Part shown: positions 7,789 through 16,978 of the stretch, piece after piece
How positions within the stretch are numbered: the first letter of the stretch is position 1
How the letters are laid out: every line of letters starts with the position of its first letter
Source of the DNA: Alistipes muris
GTDB taxonomy: Bacteria > Bacteroidota > Bacteroidia > Bacteroidales > Rikenellaceae
Direction of reading: 5' to 3'
DNA: 64,000 bases
Assembly: GCF_943193205.1 (NCBI RefSeq)
Contig: NZ_CALPDD010000007.1
Coordinates: 1-64,000, forward strand
Program-made: the position numbers and the translations under genes
The notes under the pieces: generated by a model
What the model was told of the DNA's origin: nothing
Database searches by the model: none
Seen by the model: only the letters and a program-made list of their open reading frames with translations

Positions 7789-10356
7789 TCAGAACTGCTG
7801 TCCCATGACGAAGTGGAACTGGCTGCCGCTCTTTTTGGTGCTGCCTGCCGGGGGATCGAAGCCGTAGCCCCAGTCGATGCCGAGCATGCCCACCACAGGC
7901 AGGTAGAGACGCACGCCGAAGCCCGCCGAACGCTTGATTTTGAAGGGCGAGAAGTCGCGCCACGAATCGAACGCGTTACCGCCTTCGAGGAAGCCCAGCA
8001 CATAGATTTGCGACGAGGGTTTCAGTATGACGGGGTAGCGCAGTTCGGCCGTGTACTTGTTGTAGCCGCGCGAATAGTTGTCCGAGGGGTCGAGTGCGCC
8101 GTCTTCGTAACCGCGCATCGAAATGATGTCGATACCGTAGATGTTGTAGCCCGTCATGCCGTCGCCGCCGACCTCGAAGCGCTCGAACGGCGAAACCTTG
8201 TGTTTGTTGTAGCTGCCTAAGTAGCCCATTTCGGCCTTGAGCATCAGCACCAAGTTTTCGTTGCGCGTGAGCGACTGGAACCACTGCGCCTTGAACTGCC
8301 ATTTGTGGAATTCGATCCAGCGGTAGCGTTCCTGCTGGCTCATGTTGGGATTGCTGTAGTCCTTGCCGTTCCACAGCGAGTAGGGCAGGGTTGCCTGGAC
8401 CGAGGCGCTGAATTCCGAACCGCGGCGCGGGTAAATGGGCTGATCGACCGAGTTGCGGGCGAATACCAGCTTGAGCGACAGCAGGTTGGACGAACCGTTG
8501 TCCATCACGAACGTCTTCCAGTTCTTGAGCGAATAGCGTTCGTAGTTGGCTTCGGCGTAGAACGTGAAGTAGGGGTCGGGCCAGGTCAGACGCTTGCCCA
8601 GACCGGCCGCGGCACCGTAGGTGCGGAAGAAGCGGGTGGGCTTCTGGGTGATGAAATAGGCGTCGTTCTGGTCGGAGTAGTGGGCCGAGAGGGTGAACGA
8701 ATTGGGCTTTTTGCCGCCCAGCCACGGGTCGGTGAAGCTGAAAGCGACGGCCTTGTAATAAGTACCGTTGGTCTGGGCCGAAAGCTGAAGCCGCTGGTTC
8801 TGCCCCATCGGGTAGGGACGCCAGGCGCCTTTCTTGAAGAAATTGCGGATGGAAAGGTTGTTGAGCGTGATGCCGATGGAGCCGACGAACGTGCCCGAAC
8901 CCCATCCGCCGGCGACGTTGAACTGGTCGGAAGCCTGTTCTTCGAGCGCCCAGTTGATGTCGACCAGCTCGTTCGAGACGGGCCGGATGTCGGGGGCGAT
9001 GTTCTCGGCGTTGAAGTGGCCCATCGAACCCAGCAGGCGCAGGGTGCGCATCAGCAGCGAGCGGTTGTAGAGTTCGCCGGGGTAGGTGGCGAGCTCGCGG
9101 CGGATGACCTCGTCGTCGACGCGCTGGTTGCCCGTGATGCCGACGTTGTTGATGGTGAACTGCTTGCCCTCGAAGACCTTGACTTCGATGTCGATGGAAT
9201 CGGGGCCCACGATGGTCTCGGCGGGCTCGATTTGCGACATCAGATAACCGTTGTTCTGATAGAGCGACGAGACGGACATGGCTTCGAGGTCGACCTCCTT
9301 CTGGATGCCGAGCCGTTTGTGCATGGTCTTCTTGTCATAGGTGTCGCCCTGCTTGACGCCGAACATGCGCTGCAATTCGTCGGTTTCGTAAACCGAATTG
9401 CCGACCCACGAGACGTTGCGGATATAGTATTTGTTGCCCTCCGAGAGTTCGATGTCGATGCCCAGCCGCTTGCTGTCGATGGGGTAGACCGAATCGCGCA
9501 CGATGGTGGCGTTGCGGTAGCCGCGGGCGTTGTAGAAGTCGATGAGCAGCTCCTTGTCCTCCTCGAAATCGTTTTCGTTGAGCTTGGTGTTGCGCAGGAA
9601 GTTGATGGACTTCTGATGGGTCTTCTTGAACGTGCGGCGCAGGCGCTTGTCGGGGAACTGGTCGTTGCCGATGAAGTTGATTTTGCCGATTTTGACCTTG
9701 TCCTTCTTGTCGATCAGAAAGGTCACCTTGACCGCCTGGGGCCGCAGCGAATCGTTCTCGACGCGCACACCGACCTCGGCGTTGCGGAAACCCTTGTCGG
9801 CCCAATAAGCCTTGATGAGCTTGATGTTCTTGTCGATGACGTAGTCCGACAGCTCGCCGCCGCGGCGGAGCTTGAGTTTTTCGAGCAGGTCTTTTTTCTT
9901 GCCTTTGGTGACCCCCTCGAAATCCCAGTTGAGCACGCGGGGCCGCTCCTTGAGGAACACCTGCAGGTCGAGGTCGCCGCCCTCGATTTCGGCGCCTATC
10001 TTCACGTCCGAAAAGGCCCGCTGGCTCCACAGCCGCGAAATGGCGTTGGAAATGAAGTCGCTGGGCAGGTAAATCGAATCGCCCGCGATGAGCCCAGCCG
10101 AGGACTTGATGATTTCGGGGTTGAGGTATTGTACGCCGTGGATGTCGACGCTGCGGATGCGGTAGAGCCGGGGGGCTTCGTCGGAGCGCAGCATCGGTGC
10201 GTCTTCGGGGAAAGAAACGCTCTTTTCCTGCGCTGCGGGCTGGGCGGGAGCGGGCTCCTGAGCGGACGTATTCGCACAAAGGAGCGTCAGCAGCGCCGTT
10301 GCCGCGAATACCTTGCCGAAATGATTCATCTGTTCCAATCTAATCTTCAACTTCAT
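7789..10356 (-). CDS. bamA: Outer-membrane protein assembly factor BamA
   Basis: The core pore of the beta-barrel assembly machine, 855 residues. A signal peptide ends at about ANTSAQ, followed by an Ala/Pro/Gln-rich linker, five POTRA domains (about residues 60-480) and a C-terminal barrel ending in the expected Phe (VMGQQF). The ATG at 10356 directly abuts the uppS stop. A second ATG at 10329 (MNHFGK) would give a more standard signal peptide and is equally possible. Position between uppS and the Skp-like genes is the conserved arrangement. Function is secure by domain order and context. Confidence 0.94.
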   Translation of the reverse strand: MKLKIRLEQMNHFGKVFAATALLTLLCANTSAQEPAPAQPAAQEKSVSFPEDAPMLRSDEAPRLYRIRSVDIHGVQYLNPEIIKSSAGLIAGDSIYLPSDFISNAISRLWSQRAFSDVKIGAEIEGGDLDLQVFLKERPRVLNWDFEGVTKGKKKDLLEKLKLRRGGELSDYVIDKNIKLIKAYWADKGFRNAEVGVRVENDSLRPQAVKVTFLIDKKDKVKIGKINFIGNDQFPDKRLRRTFKKTHQKSINFLRNTKLNENDFEEDKELLIDFYNARGYRNATIVRDSVYPIDSKRLGIDIELSEGNKYYIRNVSWVGNSVYETDELQRMFGVKQGDTYDKKTMHKRLGIQKEVDLEAMSVSSLYQNNGYLMSQIEPAETIVGPDSIDIEVKVFEGKQFTINNVGITGNQRVDDEVIRRELATYPGELYNRSLLMRTLRLLGSMGHFNAENIAPDIRPVSNELVDINWALEEQASDQFNVAGGWGSGTFVGSIGITLNNLSIRNFFKKGAWRPYPMGQNQRLQLSAQTNGTYYKAVAFSFTDPWLGGKKPNSFTLSAHYSDQNDAYFITQKPTRFFRTYGAAAGLGKRLTWPDPYFTFYAEANYERYSLKNWKTFVMDNGSSNLLSLKLVFARNSVDQPIYPRRGSEFSASVQATLPYSLWNGKDYSNPNMSQQERYRWIEFHKWQFKAQWFQSLTRNENLVLMLKAEMGYLGSYNKHKVSPFERFEVGGDGMTGYNIYGIDIISMRGYEDGALDPSDNYSRGYNKYTAELRYPVILKPSSQIYVLGFLEGGNAFDSWRDFSPFKIKRSAGFGVRLYLPVVGMLGIDWGYGFDPPAGSTKKSGSQFHFVMGQQF

Positions 10357-11070
10357 TTACTTGACCAGCCCGAACCGCCGTTCGCGCCGGGCGTATTCCT
10401 CCATCGCCCGGTCGAACTCCTCCTCGGTGAAATCGGGCCACAGCACCTCCGGGAACCAGAGTTCGGCGTAGGAAGCCTGCCAGAGCAGGAAATTGCTGAG
10501 CCGGCGTTCGCCGCTGGTGCGGATTACCAGGTCGGGGTCCGGGTCGGCGGCCGTGTCGAGCGTGCGGCCGATGGTCGCTTCGTCGATGGCTTCCGGGGCG
10601 AGCTGCCCGGCGGCTGCGCGGGCTGCGAGCTTGCGGACGGCCCGGGTGATTTCGTCGCGCGAGGAGTAGTTGAGCGCCAGCGTGAGGGTGAGTTTGTCGC
10701 CCCCAGCCGTGAGCTCCTCGGCCTGCGCGAGGTGGGCCTGCACCTTTTCGGAAAAACGGCTCCGGTCGCCGATGGTCCGCAGGCGGATGCCCTGCCGCTG
10801 CATGTCGGGCGTTTCATGGATGACGCTCTGGCAGAACAGCTCCATCAGCGCGTCGACCTCCTGCGCAGGACGGCCCCAGTTCTCGGTGGAAAAGGCGTAG
10901 AGCGTCAGAAAGGCGACCCCGTGGCGGATGGCGGCGCGCGACGAGGCCCGGATGGGTTCGATGCCGGCCGCGTGGCCTTCGTATCGCTCCAGTCCGCGCT
11001 GTTCGGCCCAGCGTCCGTTGCCGTCCATGATGATGGCCACGTGCTGCGGTATGCGTTTCTCGTCGCTCAT
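10357..11070 (-). CDS. uppS: Isoprenyl (undecaprenyl diphosphate) synthase
   Basis: A cis-prenyltransferase of 237 residues that makes the C55 lipid carrier for peptidoglycan and O-antigen. The substrate-binding motif IIMDGNGRWA is near the N-terminus, with the conserved AFSTENWGRP and the C-terminal RTSGERRLSNFLLWQ (active-site Arg/Ser) and ELWFPEVLWPDF. The ATG at 11070 (MSDEKR) fits the family better than an upstream in-frame ATG at 11082 that overlaps the promoter element. Its stop abuts the bamA start, suggesting translational coupling. Confidence 0.95.
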   Translation of the reverse strand: MSDEKRIPQHVAIIMDGNGRWAEQRGLERYEGHAAGIEPIRASSRAAIRHGVAFLTLYAFSTENWGRPAQEVDALMELFCQSVIHETPDMQRQGIRLRTIGDRSRFSEKVQAHLAQAEELTAGGDKLTLTLALNYSSRDEITRAVRKLAARAAAGQLAPEAIDEATIGRTLDTAADPDPDLVIRTSGERRLSNFLLWQASYAELWFPEVLWPDFTEEEFDRAMEEYARRERRFGLVK

Positions 11071-11079
11071 AATAGGGCA

Positions 11080-11087
11080 CAAATATA
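11080..11087 (-). promoter_or_regulatory. Promoter -7 element for uppS-bamA-ompH operon
   Basis: TATATTTG on the minus strand, about 10 nt before the uppS ATG, matching TAnnTTTG. It implies a very short leader and supports an operon separate from nadK. Confidence 0.55.
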
Positions 11088-11118
11088 GGGATTTTACCGG
11101 GTTATTCCAAGGTGGTGT

Positions 11119-11150
11119 AATTAAGAATTAAAAATGAAAAATTAAAAATC
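11119..11150. repeat. A/T-rich direct repeat in nadK-uppS gap
   Basis: Two copies of ATTAAAAAT at 11127-11135 and 11141-11149 (period 14) sit in a run of nearly pure A/T between two GC-rich genes. With the heptamer array at 11304-11331 it brackets about 150 bp of otherwise featureless DNA. Confidence 0.6.
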
Positions 11151-11303
11151 GTTTCCGGCTTCTGTCGATTTTGGAGTACGGGCCCCGAATGCTTTCACGA
11201 TTCGTGCGGCCTGTGGTCTGCCGAAAAGATGGCGGTCCATGGCCGTGCGGAAGATGTAAGCTGCTCCCGAGAGGCCGGCCCCCGGATAATCAATTTCCGC
11301 CTT

Positions 11304-11331
11304 TCACTTTTCACTTTTCACTTTTCACTTC
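11304..11331. repeat. Heptamer tandem repeat overlapping nadK stop
   Basis: Four copies of a 7-bp unit containing TCAC, with TCAC at 11304, 11311, 11318 and 11325. The nadK stop codon is the second copy read on the minus strand, so the last residues VKSEK are encoded by the array. Confidence 0.85.
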
Positions 11332-12204
11332 TCGTAAGTCCACGCCCCACATCATCTTATTGCGTAACGTGTCGTAGAAAGAGATATTGTACGGCATGGC
11401 CAGAAAAATCTTTTGTTCGGCCCGCCGCACGGTGAAGGTCGCTTCGGGGCCGACGGGGTAGATGCGGTTGTCGAGGGTGACGAACGAATCGGAGCGGCGT
11501 TCGTGTACGCGCAGGTCGATGCGGGCCGTGTCGGGGATGACCACCGGGCGCATGGTCAGGTTGTGAGGCGCCAGCGGCGAGATAATCAGGCAGGCGCAGG
11601 AGGGCGCCACGACCGGGCCGCCCGCGCTGAGAGAATAGGCCGTCGAGCCCGTGGGGGTGGAGACGATGACCCCGTCGCCGTGGTAGGTGGCGACCATCTG
11701 ACCGTCGACGTAGGTCTCTATCGAAAGCATGTCGGCTCCGTGGCGGCGGACGGTCATTTCGTTGAGGGCCAGCCGGCTGTCGGGGTTTCCGGCGAAGCCG
11801 CCCTGCACTTCGAGCATCGACCGCGGCTGGACCGACAGCTCGCCGCGGGCTATCTGGCCGAAAATCTGTTCCAACCCCTCGTTCGGGGCTCCGGTGAGGA
11901 ATCCCAAGTGCCCGGCGTTGATGCCCAGCACAGGTATGGGTGCGCCGCCCAGCCGGTGCACCCCTTCGAGCAAGGTGCCGTCGCCGCCGTAGCACACCAT
12001 GATCGTGCCTTCGGGCTGCGGGCCGATGCGCTTGCCGTAGATGCAGTCGGCAGGGATTTCCAGCCCGATTGTTGCGCGGACCGCTTCGGCGAACTCTTCG
12101 TTGACCAGGAACCCCAATCCGGAGGCCCGGAGGGTGTCGAACAGCTGGCGGAGTTCTTCGGCGCTGCGGGCGGGGCCGCTGCGGGAAAAAAGTATGATTT
12201 TCAT
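11311..12204 (-). CDS. nadK: NAD kinase
   Basis: A 297-residue NAD kinase, making NADP from NAD with ATP. The phosphate-binding GGDGTLL motif is at about residues 75-81, followed by NAGHLGFL and the STPTGSTAYSLSAGGP signature that contacts NAD. The start is taken at 12204, which gives the usual MKIILFSR beginning; the longer frame is composed of unnatural sequence. It is first in the direction of uppS-bamA but uppS has its own promoter. Its final codons and stop lie inside a heptamer repeat, so the natural C-terminus may have been altered. Confidence 0.94.
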   Translation of the reverse strand: MKIILFSRSGPARSAEELRQLFDTLRASGLGFLVNEEFAEAVRATIGLEIPADCIYGKRIGPQPEGTIMVCYGGDGTLLEGVHRLGGAPIPVLGINAGHLGFLTGAPNEGLEQIFGQIARGELSVQPRSMLEVQGGFAGNPDSRLALNEMTVRRHGADMLSIETYVDGQMVATYHGDGVIVSTPTGSTAYSLSAGGPVVAPSCACLIISPLAPHNLTMRPVVIPDTARIDLRVHERRSDSFVTLDNRIYPVGPEATFTVRRAEQKIFLAMPYNISFYDTLRNKMMWGVDLREVKSEK

Positions 12205-12342
12205 CGGCGGAGTTTCAAAAAAAGTAAGTAACTTTACCACGCCGCCGCACTCCTGCACAGGGTCGGAGAACGGCATTGCGGGGAATCCGGACCGGGCTGA
12301 GAACGTTTTTGGCGTGTCGTCCCGCCGGCAGGGTTCACCAAG

Positions 12343-12350
12343 CAAATATA
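12343..12350 (-). promoter_or_regulatory. Promoter -7 element for nadK
   Basis: TATATTTG on the minus strand, matching TAnnTTTG, about 140 nt upstream of the nadK ATG and ten bases from the divergent pdxJ start. Confidence 0.5.
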
Positions 12351-12359
12351 GTGAATTTT

Positions 12360-13082
12360 ATGACAAAGTTGAGCGTAAATATCAATAAGATTGCCGTCGT
12401 CCGCAATTCGCGGGGCGGCAACCTGCCCGACGTGGTGCTCGCCGCAACCCGCATCGAGGGGTTCGGCGCCGACGGGATTACGGTCCATCCGCGGCCCGAT
12501 GCCCGGCATATCCGCTACGACGACGTGCGGGCGCTCAGGCGGGTGCTTCGGACCGAGCTCAACATCGAGGGCAATCCGACGCCGGAGTTCGTCGCGTTGG
12601 TGTCGGAGGTCGTTCCCGCGCAGGTGACGCTCGTACCGGACGCTCCCGACGCGATAACTTCCAATGCCGGGTGGGATACGGTGGCCAACCGGGAATTTCT
12701 GACCGCTGTGACGGCCCGTTTCCATGAGCAGGGTATTCGGGTTTCGCTCTTTGTCGACCCCGACCCGGCCATGGTCGCCGGGGCAAAGGCCTGCGGTGCC
12801 GACCGGGTGGAACTCTATACCGAAGCCTATGCCCGTGAGTATCCGGCCGACCCGGAGCGGGCGGTTGCGCCTTATGTCGCGGCTGCCGAAGAAGCGCGGC
12901 GGCAGGGGCTGGGGCTCAATGCCGGGCACGACCTGTCGCTGGAGAATCTGCACTATTTCGTGCAGCGGATTCCGTGGACCGACGAGGTGTCGATAGGCCA
13001 TGCGCTTATCAGCGACGCGCTCTACTTAGGGCTGGAAAACACCGTGCAGCTCTATCGCCGCCAACTCAAAACCGCCGAATAA
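12360..13082 (+). CDS. pdxJ: Pyridoxine 5'-phosphate synthase
   Basis: PdxJ condenses 1-deoxyxylulose 5-phosphate with 3-amino-2-oxopropyl phosphate to give pyridoxine 5'-phosphate. The 240 residues show the family start LSVNINKIAVVRNSRGG, the GADGITVHPRPDARHI segment holding the catalytic His/Arg, and GLNAGHDL with the C-terminal SIGHALISDAL. Length is typical (about 240). The start ATG at 12360 is the only one fitting the family. The cca GTG follows three bases after the stop, so the two are cotranscribed. Confidence 0.95.
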   Translation: MTKLSVNINKIAVVRNSRGGNLPDVVLAATRIEGFGADGITVHPRPDARHIRYDDVRALRRVLRTELNIEGNPTPEFVALVSEVVPAQVTLVPDAPDAITSNAGWDTVANREFLTAVTARFHEQGIRVSLFVDPDPAMVAGAKACGADRVELYTEAYAREYPADPERAVAPYVAAAEEARRQGLGLNAGHDLSLENLHYFVQRIPWTDEVSIGHALISDALYLGLENTVQLYRRQLKTAE

Positions 13083-13085
13083 CGC

Positions 13086-14495
13086 GTGCCGCTGTCGAAT
13101 CCCATATTCCGCCGTATTTCGCGCTTGGCCGATGCCCAGGGGGTGAAAGCCTTCGTGGTGGGCGGTTATGTGCGCGACCATTATCTGTGCCGTCCGTCGA
13201 CCGACATCGACGTGGTGGTGGTGGGCAGCGGCATCGCGCTGGCCGAGGCGCTGGGGCGGGAACTGCACACCAAGGTGTCGGTTTTCAAGACTTTCGGCAC
13301 GGCGATGCTTCGGGCCGGAGGGGTCGAGGTGGAATTCGTGGGAGCGCGGCGGGAATCCTATACGCGCGATTCGCGCAAGCCGCAGGTCGAAGCCGGAACG
13401 CTGGAAGACGACCAGCGGCGCCGCGACTTCACCATCAATGCGCTGGCCTGGTCGCTCAACGGCGACAGCTTCGGCGAGCTGGTCGACCCGTTCGGCGGGC
13501 TGGACGATTTGGACGCCTGCATCATCCGCACGCCGTGCGACCCCGACATCACCTTTTCGGACGACCCGCTGCGCATGATGCGGGCCGTGCGCTTTGCGGC
13601 CCAGCTGGGTTTCTCCATCGAGGACGAGACTTTCGAGGCCATCCGCCGCAACGCCTCCCGCATCAAAATCGTTTCGCGCGAACGGATTGCGTCCGAACTC
13701 AACAAAATCGTGCTTTCGCCCGTGCCCTCGATGGGTTTCGAGCTGCTCGAACTGACCGGACTGCTGGAACTGATATTTCCTGAGATGCACCGGCTCAAGG
13801 GGGTGGAGCGCCGCGGTCAGCATGCCCATAAGGACAATTTCGCCCATACGCTCAAGGTGCTGGACAACGTGGCCCGCCGTTCCGGCGACTTGTGGCTGCG
13901 CTGGGCCGCCGTGCTGCACGACATCGCCAAGCCGCAGACCAAAGCCTACGACCCGCGCATCGGGTGGACCTTCCACGGCCACGAGGTGCTCGGCTCGAAG
14001 ATGGTGCCCGCGATTTTCCGGCAGCTGAAACTGCCGCTCAACGAGCACATGAAGTTCGTGCAGAAGCTCGTGTTCCTGCATCTGCGGCCCATCATCCTTT
14101 CGGAGGACCTTGTGACCGATTCGGCCGTGCGGCGTCTGCTGTTCGAGGCGGGCGACGACATCGAGGCGCTGATGACGCTGTGCGAAGCCGACATCACGTC
14201 GGGCATCGACGCCAAGGTGAAGCGCTACATGGCCAATTTCGAGCTGGTGCGCCGCAAGATGAAAGACCTCGAAGAGCGCGACCGCATCCGCAACTTCCAG
14301 CCGCCGATTACCGGCGAAATCATCATGAAGACTTACTGCATAGGTCCTTCGCGCGTCATCGGCGAAATCAAGGAGGTTATCAAGAATGCGATTCTCGACG
14401 GCGAGATTCCCAACGAATACGATGCCGCCTACGCGTTGATGCTCCGCCTCGCCGCCGAGCGGGGATTGGTGCTGCCTGAATCCGACAAAGCATAG
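13086..14495 (+). CDS. cca: tRNA nucleotidyltransferase / poly(A) polymerase family with HD domain
   Basis: A 469-residue class II nucleotidyltransferase, most likely the CCA-adding enzyme. The N-terminal VVGGYVRDHYL and DIDVVVVGSG give the G-G-(V)RD and DxD metal motifs (residues 25-45). RRDFTINALAW and the DDPLRMMRAVRFAAQLGF tRNA-binding segment follow. An HD domain starts near HAHKDNFAHT and contains LHDIAKP. Translation starts at a GTG three bases after pdxJ. The tRNA-fMet gene nearby encodes CCA while tRNA-Ser does not fully, so the cell needs this activity. Confidence 0.92.
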   Translation: MPLSNPIFRRISRLADAQGVKAFVVGGYVRDHYLCRPSTDIDVVVVGSGIALAEALGRELHTKVSVFKTFGTAMLRAGGVEVEFVGARRESYTRDSRKPQVEAGTLEDDQRRRDFTINALAWSLNGDSFGELVDPFGGLDDLDACIIRTPCDPDITFSDDPLRMMRAVRFAAQLGFSIEDETFEAIRRNASRIKIVSRERIASELNKIVLSPVPSMGFELLELTGLLELIFPEMHRLKGVERRGQHAHKDNFAHTLKVLDNVARRSGDLWLRWAAVLHDIAKPQTKAYDPRIGWTFHGHEVLGSKMVPAIFRQLKLPLNEHMKFVQKLVFLHLRPIILSEDLVTDSAVRRLLFEAGDDIEALMTLCEADITSGIDAKVKRYMANFELVRRKMKDLEERDRIRNFQPPITGEIIMKTYCIGPSRVIGEIKEVIKNAILDGEIPNEYDAAYALMLRLAAERGLVLPESDKA

Positions 14496-14546
14496 GTTTC
14501 GGACTTTTCAGCCGATAGATATTTTGTCCAATTTTAATCCCCTCCT

Positions 14547-14822
14547 ATGAAAACCGATTTTTATACCAAGGCAGTTCTTACCGTCATCGCTCTTTGTCTT
14601 GTACTGATTGTTTTGCGCGATATTTCGTTCGTTACGCCTGCCAAGGCCGATCCGCTCTCCGATCCTGCCGCCGCGGCCTATTTGTCCAAGGATGTGGTCA
14701 ACGTCCGTATCGTCGAGATTCCTCGCGTGGAAATCTGTGCACCTTTCGGCGGTTTCCAGGTCGATGTCCGCGAGATGCCAGGTCTCGATATCAACCGCAT
14801 GCCGACTGTCAGCGTGCGATAG
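14547..14822 (+). CDS. Small membrane-anchored protein, function unknown
   Basis: A 91-residue protein with one N-terminal membrane segment (about residues 9-27, VLTVIALCLVLIVL) or uncleaved signal anchor, then a short periplasmic domain with a repeating Val/Ile/Arg pattern. It starts 51 nt after cca, same strand. No family recognised. The shape (anchor plus about 60 soluble residues) recalls other small Bacteroidetes envelope proteins. A run of nine G directly follows the stop (14824-14832). Confidence 0.7.
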   Translation: MKTDFYTKAVLTVIALCLVLIVLRDISFVTPAKADPLSDPAAAAYLSKDVVNVRIVEIPRVEICAPFGGFQVDVREMPGLDINRMPTVSVR

Positions 14823-14933
14823 TGGGGGGGGGACTTTGCTTGTCTTCGGCCTGCCGTCGTTCGGCAGGGCCCGGACGAATCCGGCTCTGCATTCACTCCT
14901 AAGATCGTCCGAACCTCCGCTTTCGTCCTCTCC

Positions 14934-14971
14934 GGGCAAAAAAACAAGGGACCGAACTTTCGTTCGGCCCC
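14934..14971 (-). terminator. Intrinsic terminator of tRNA-fMet
   Basis: A stem of ten pairs with one mismatch (14948-14957 / 14962-14971) is followed on the minus strand by TTG and seven T. It starts three bases beyond the tRNA 3' end. Confidence 0.8.
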
Positions 14972-14973
14972 TC

Positions 14974-15049
14974 TGGTAGCGGGAGGAGGACTCGAACCTC
15001 CGACCTCCGGGTTATGAGCCCGACGAGCTGCCAACTGCTCTATCCCGCG
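14974..15049 (-). tRNA. Initiator tRNA-Met (CAT)
   Basis: A 76-nt tRNA with encoded CCA. The anticodon is CAT. Two initiator hallmarks are visible: the first acceptor pair is a C1/T72 mismatch, and the anticodon stem has three consecutive G-C pairs next to the loop (GGG/CCC). So this is tRNA-fMet rather than an elongator. It has its own promoter and terminator. Confidence 0.95.
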
Positions 15050-15086
15050 ATATATCGTCAGAATGAATCTATCGCTGTTGTGAGTG

Positions 15087-15094
15087 CAAAGGTA
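15087..15094 (-). promoter_or_regulatory. Promoter -7 element of tRNA-fMet
   Basis: TACCTTTG on the minus strand, about 38 nt upstream of the mature 5' end. Confidence 0.6.
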
Positions 15095-15191
15095 ATACAA
15101 AAAACGGTGTTTGCAAAATAAAATTCGCATCCGTTCATGCGCTTTTTCCTCTACCGGGTTGCCGTGCAGGGAGTTAACGCACCGAAAAAAA

Positions 15192-16976
15192 TTATCGCCG
15201 GATATGGGCCGCGACGATTTCGGCCAGGTCGTGCACCTCTTTGGTGGCGCCTCGCGCAATGGCTTTTTTGCAGAGCGGGCAGGCCGTGACGATTGTTTCG
15301 GCTCCGGTGGCTTCCAGTTCCGCGGCTACCGAACGGGCGATGGCTGCCTGCTGCCCGTCCGAAATGGCCGTGTTGGCGACCGAGGAGCCGCAGCACAGGG
15401 CGTTCTCGCGCGTCTCGGCAGGTTCCAGCAGTTGGCCCATCGCTTCGATGACGGCGCGCGGCTGGTCGTAGATGCCGCTTCCGCGTCCCAGTTCGCAGGG
15501 GTCGTGATAGGTGTAGCGCGTATCGCCGTGGCTGAGCCGGAGACGCCCGGTGCGCAGCAGGCGCAAGATATATTCGGAGTGGTGGAGCACTTCGATGCCT
15601 TCCAGCGCGTAGTCTTCGCGGAAAACTTTCAGACAGATGGGGCACGAGGTGACCAGCGTCGTGATGCCGTGTTTGCGGAACAGCTCGGTGTTGTAGCGCA
15701 TCATCTTGCGGGCCGCATCGGTTTCGCCCGAGAGCTTGAGCGGACGGCCGCAGCAGACGCCGCCGTCGCGGTCGGCCCACCACACCTGTTCGCCCGCCGC
15801 CGTGAAAACCTGCTCCATGGCCTGCAAGATGCGGGGCGTCAGCAGGGTCATGCAGCCTGCGAAGTAGCCCACCTTGCCCGAACCCTGCGAGCGGTCGGTC
15901 TCTTTCAGATAGGCGTAGCGGCGTTTGTCGGGCAGGTTGCGGAGCCTGTTGCGCGAGTTGAGCCGCAGGGTGTTGAGGTCGATGCCGACCGGACATTTCG
16001 TCGCACAGCGGCCGCACATCAGGCAGTTGTCGGCGATTTCGGGCCGGAGCATCTTGTAGCGGCGGTCGCGCAGGAAATAGACCGACTGCACGTTGTCGAC
16101 GCCCAGCACGCTCTGAAGTTGGCAGGGGTCGATGCAGATGCCGCAGCGCGAGCAGGCTTCGAGCTGGAAACGGTCGTACGAAGTCGCCTTTTCGCCGGAA
16201 CGAAGCCGGTAGCGGCGCAGGAAGATAAGCGGTATTTCCGTGAAGATGTGCATGTAGCGCGAGAACGGCAGCGCCACGAAGAAAAGCCCCAGGCAGGAGG
16301 AGTAGAACCACCATGCGGCGCTTTCGAGGTTCATCAGCGCGAGCATTCCGATGCGGTCGTGCATCCATCCGCCGAGGGACCCGGTGAGGAACCCCCCCCC
16401 GCCGTAGAGGGCGCAGGTGGCGCTTTCGGCCAGCAGACGCGCCGGGAAGATGAACCACAGGGCCGACAGGGCGATGCGGTCGCCGAGGACGTGTTTGGTC
16501 GTGCGGCGCATGCCCAGCGCCTTGGACCGCAGTCGCTTGCCCCATGCCAGCGCCACGCCCGAAAGGACGAAGAGCAGCAGCAGGTCCATCGCGAAGTCGA
16601 AGAACGGCTTGTGTTCGAGGCTCGTTGCGAAGTACTTGAAAAAGACGTGCCCTTGCAGCGGGACGTAGCGGAATCCCAAGTGGGCGACCGTCTCGATCCA
16701 GCCGACCGAGATAAGCAGGAACCACCCGAAAGCCAGCGACATGTGCATGTAGCCCAGCACGGGGTTGACCCGGAAGATGCGGCGGTGCAGCAGCGATTCG
16801 CAGAAGACTTCGCCGACGGCTCCGAAAGTCGCGCGCGAGGGCAGGCCGCGCAGAATCAGCATCTTGTCGGCGCGGGGCAGCCGCAGGAGCCATACGAGCC
16901 ACTTGCCCAGCACAATGGCGAACATGGCCGTGGCGCCGATGATGAACGGCAGGCAGAACGGTGCGTAGAACTTCAT
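15192..16976 (-). CDS. Membrane-anchored heterodisulfide-reductase-like Fe-S protein (HdrE/D-type fusion)
   Basis: A 594-residue protein in two parts. The N-terminal 270 residues have five membrane segments with histidines in YMHMSLAFGW and SRYMHIF that could bind b-type heme, like NarI/HdrE subunits. Then come two ferredoxin-type clusters (CSRCGICIDPC and CLMCGRCATKCP) and two CCG domains (CCGRPLKL...CPIC and YHDPCELGRGSG...CCGSS...CPLC), like HdrD. It probably passes electrons between quinone and a soluble Fe-S/flavin partner encoded by the four upstream genes. Start at 16976 is two bases after the preceding stop. A run of nine C at 16392-16400 lies in the coding sequence; slippage there would truncate the protein. 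Confidence 0.85.
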   Translation of the reverse strand: MKFYAPFCLPFIIGATAMFAIVLGKWLVWLLRLPRADKMLILRGLPSRATFGAVGEVFCESLLHRRIFRVNPVLGYMHMSLAFGWFLLISVGWIETVAHLGFRYVPLQGHVFFKYFATSLEHKPFFDFAMDLLLLFVLSGVALAWGKRLRSKALGMRRTTKHVLGDRIALSALWFIFPARLLAESATCALYGGGGFLTGSLGGWMHDRIGMLALMNLESAAWWFYSSCLGLFFVALPFSRYMHIFTEIPLIFLRRYRLRSGEKATSYDRFQLEACSRCGICIDPCQLQSVLGVDNVQSVYFLRDRRYKMLRPEIADNCLMCGRCATKCPVGIDLNTLRLNSRNRLRNLPDKRRYAYLKETDRSQGSGKVGYFAGCMTLLTPRILQAMEQVFTAAGEQVWWADRDGGVCCGRPLKLSGETDAARKMMRYNTELFRKHGITTLVTSCPICLKVFREDYALEGIEVLHHSEYILRLLRTGRLRLSHGDTRYTYHDPCELGRGSGIYDQPRAVIEAMGQLLEPAETRENALCCGSSVANTAISDGQQAAIARSVAAELEATGAETIVTACPLCKKAIARGATKEVHDLAEIVAAHIRR

Positions 16977-16978
16977 GG

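Noticed and set aside
8305-11088. 927-codon open frame antisense to bamA and uppS
   Set aside because: It is the complement of two unmistakable genes; long antisense frames are common at this GC content. Its product has no domain signature.
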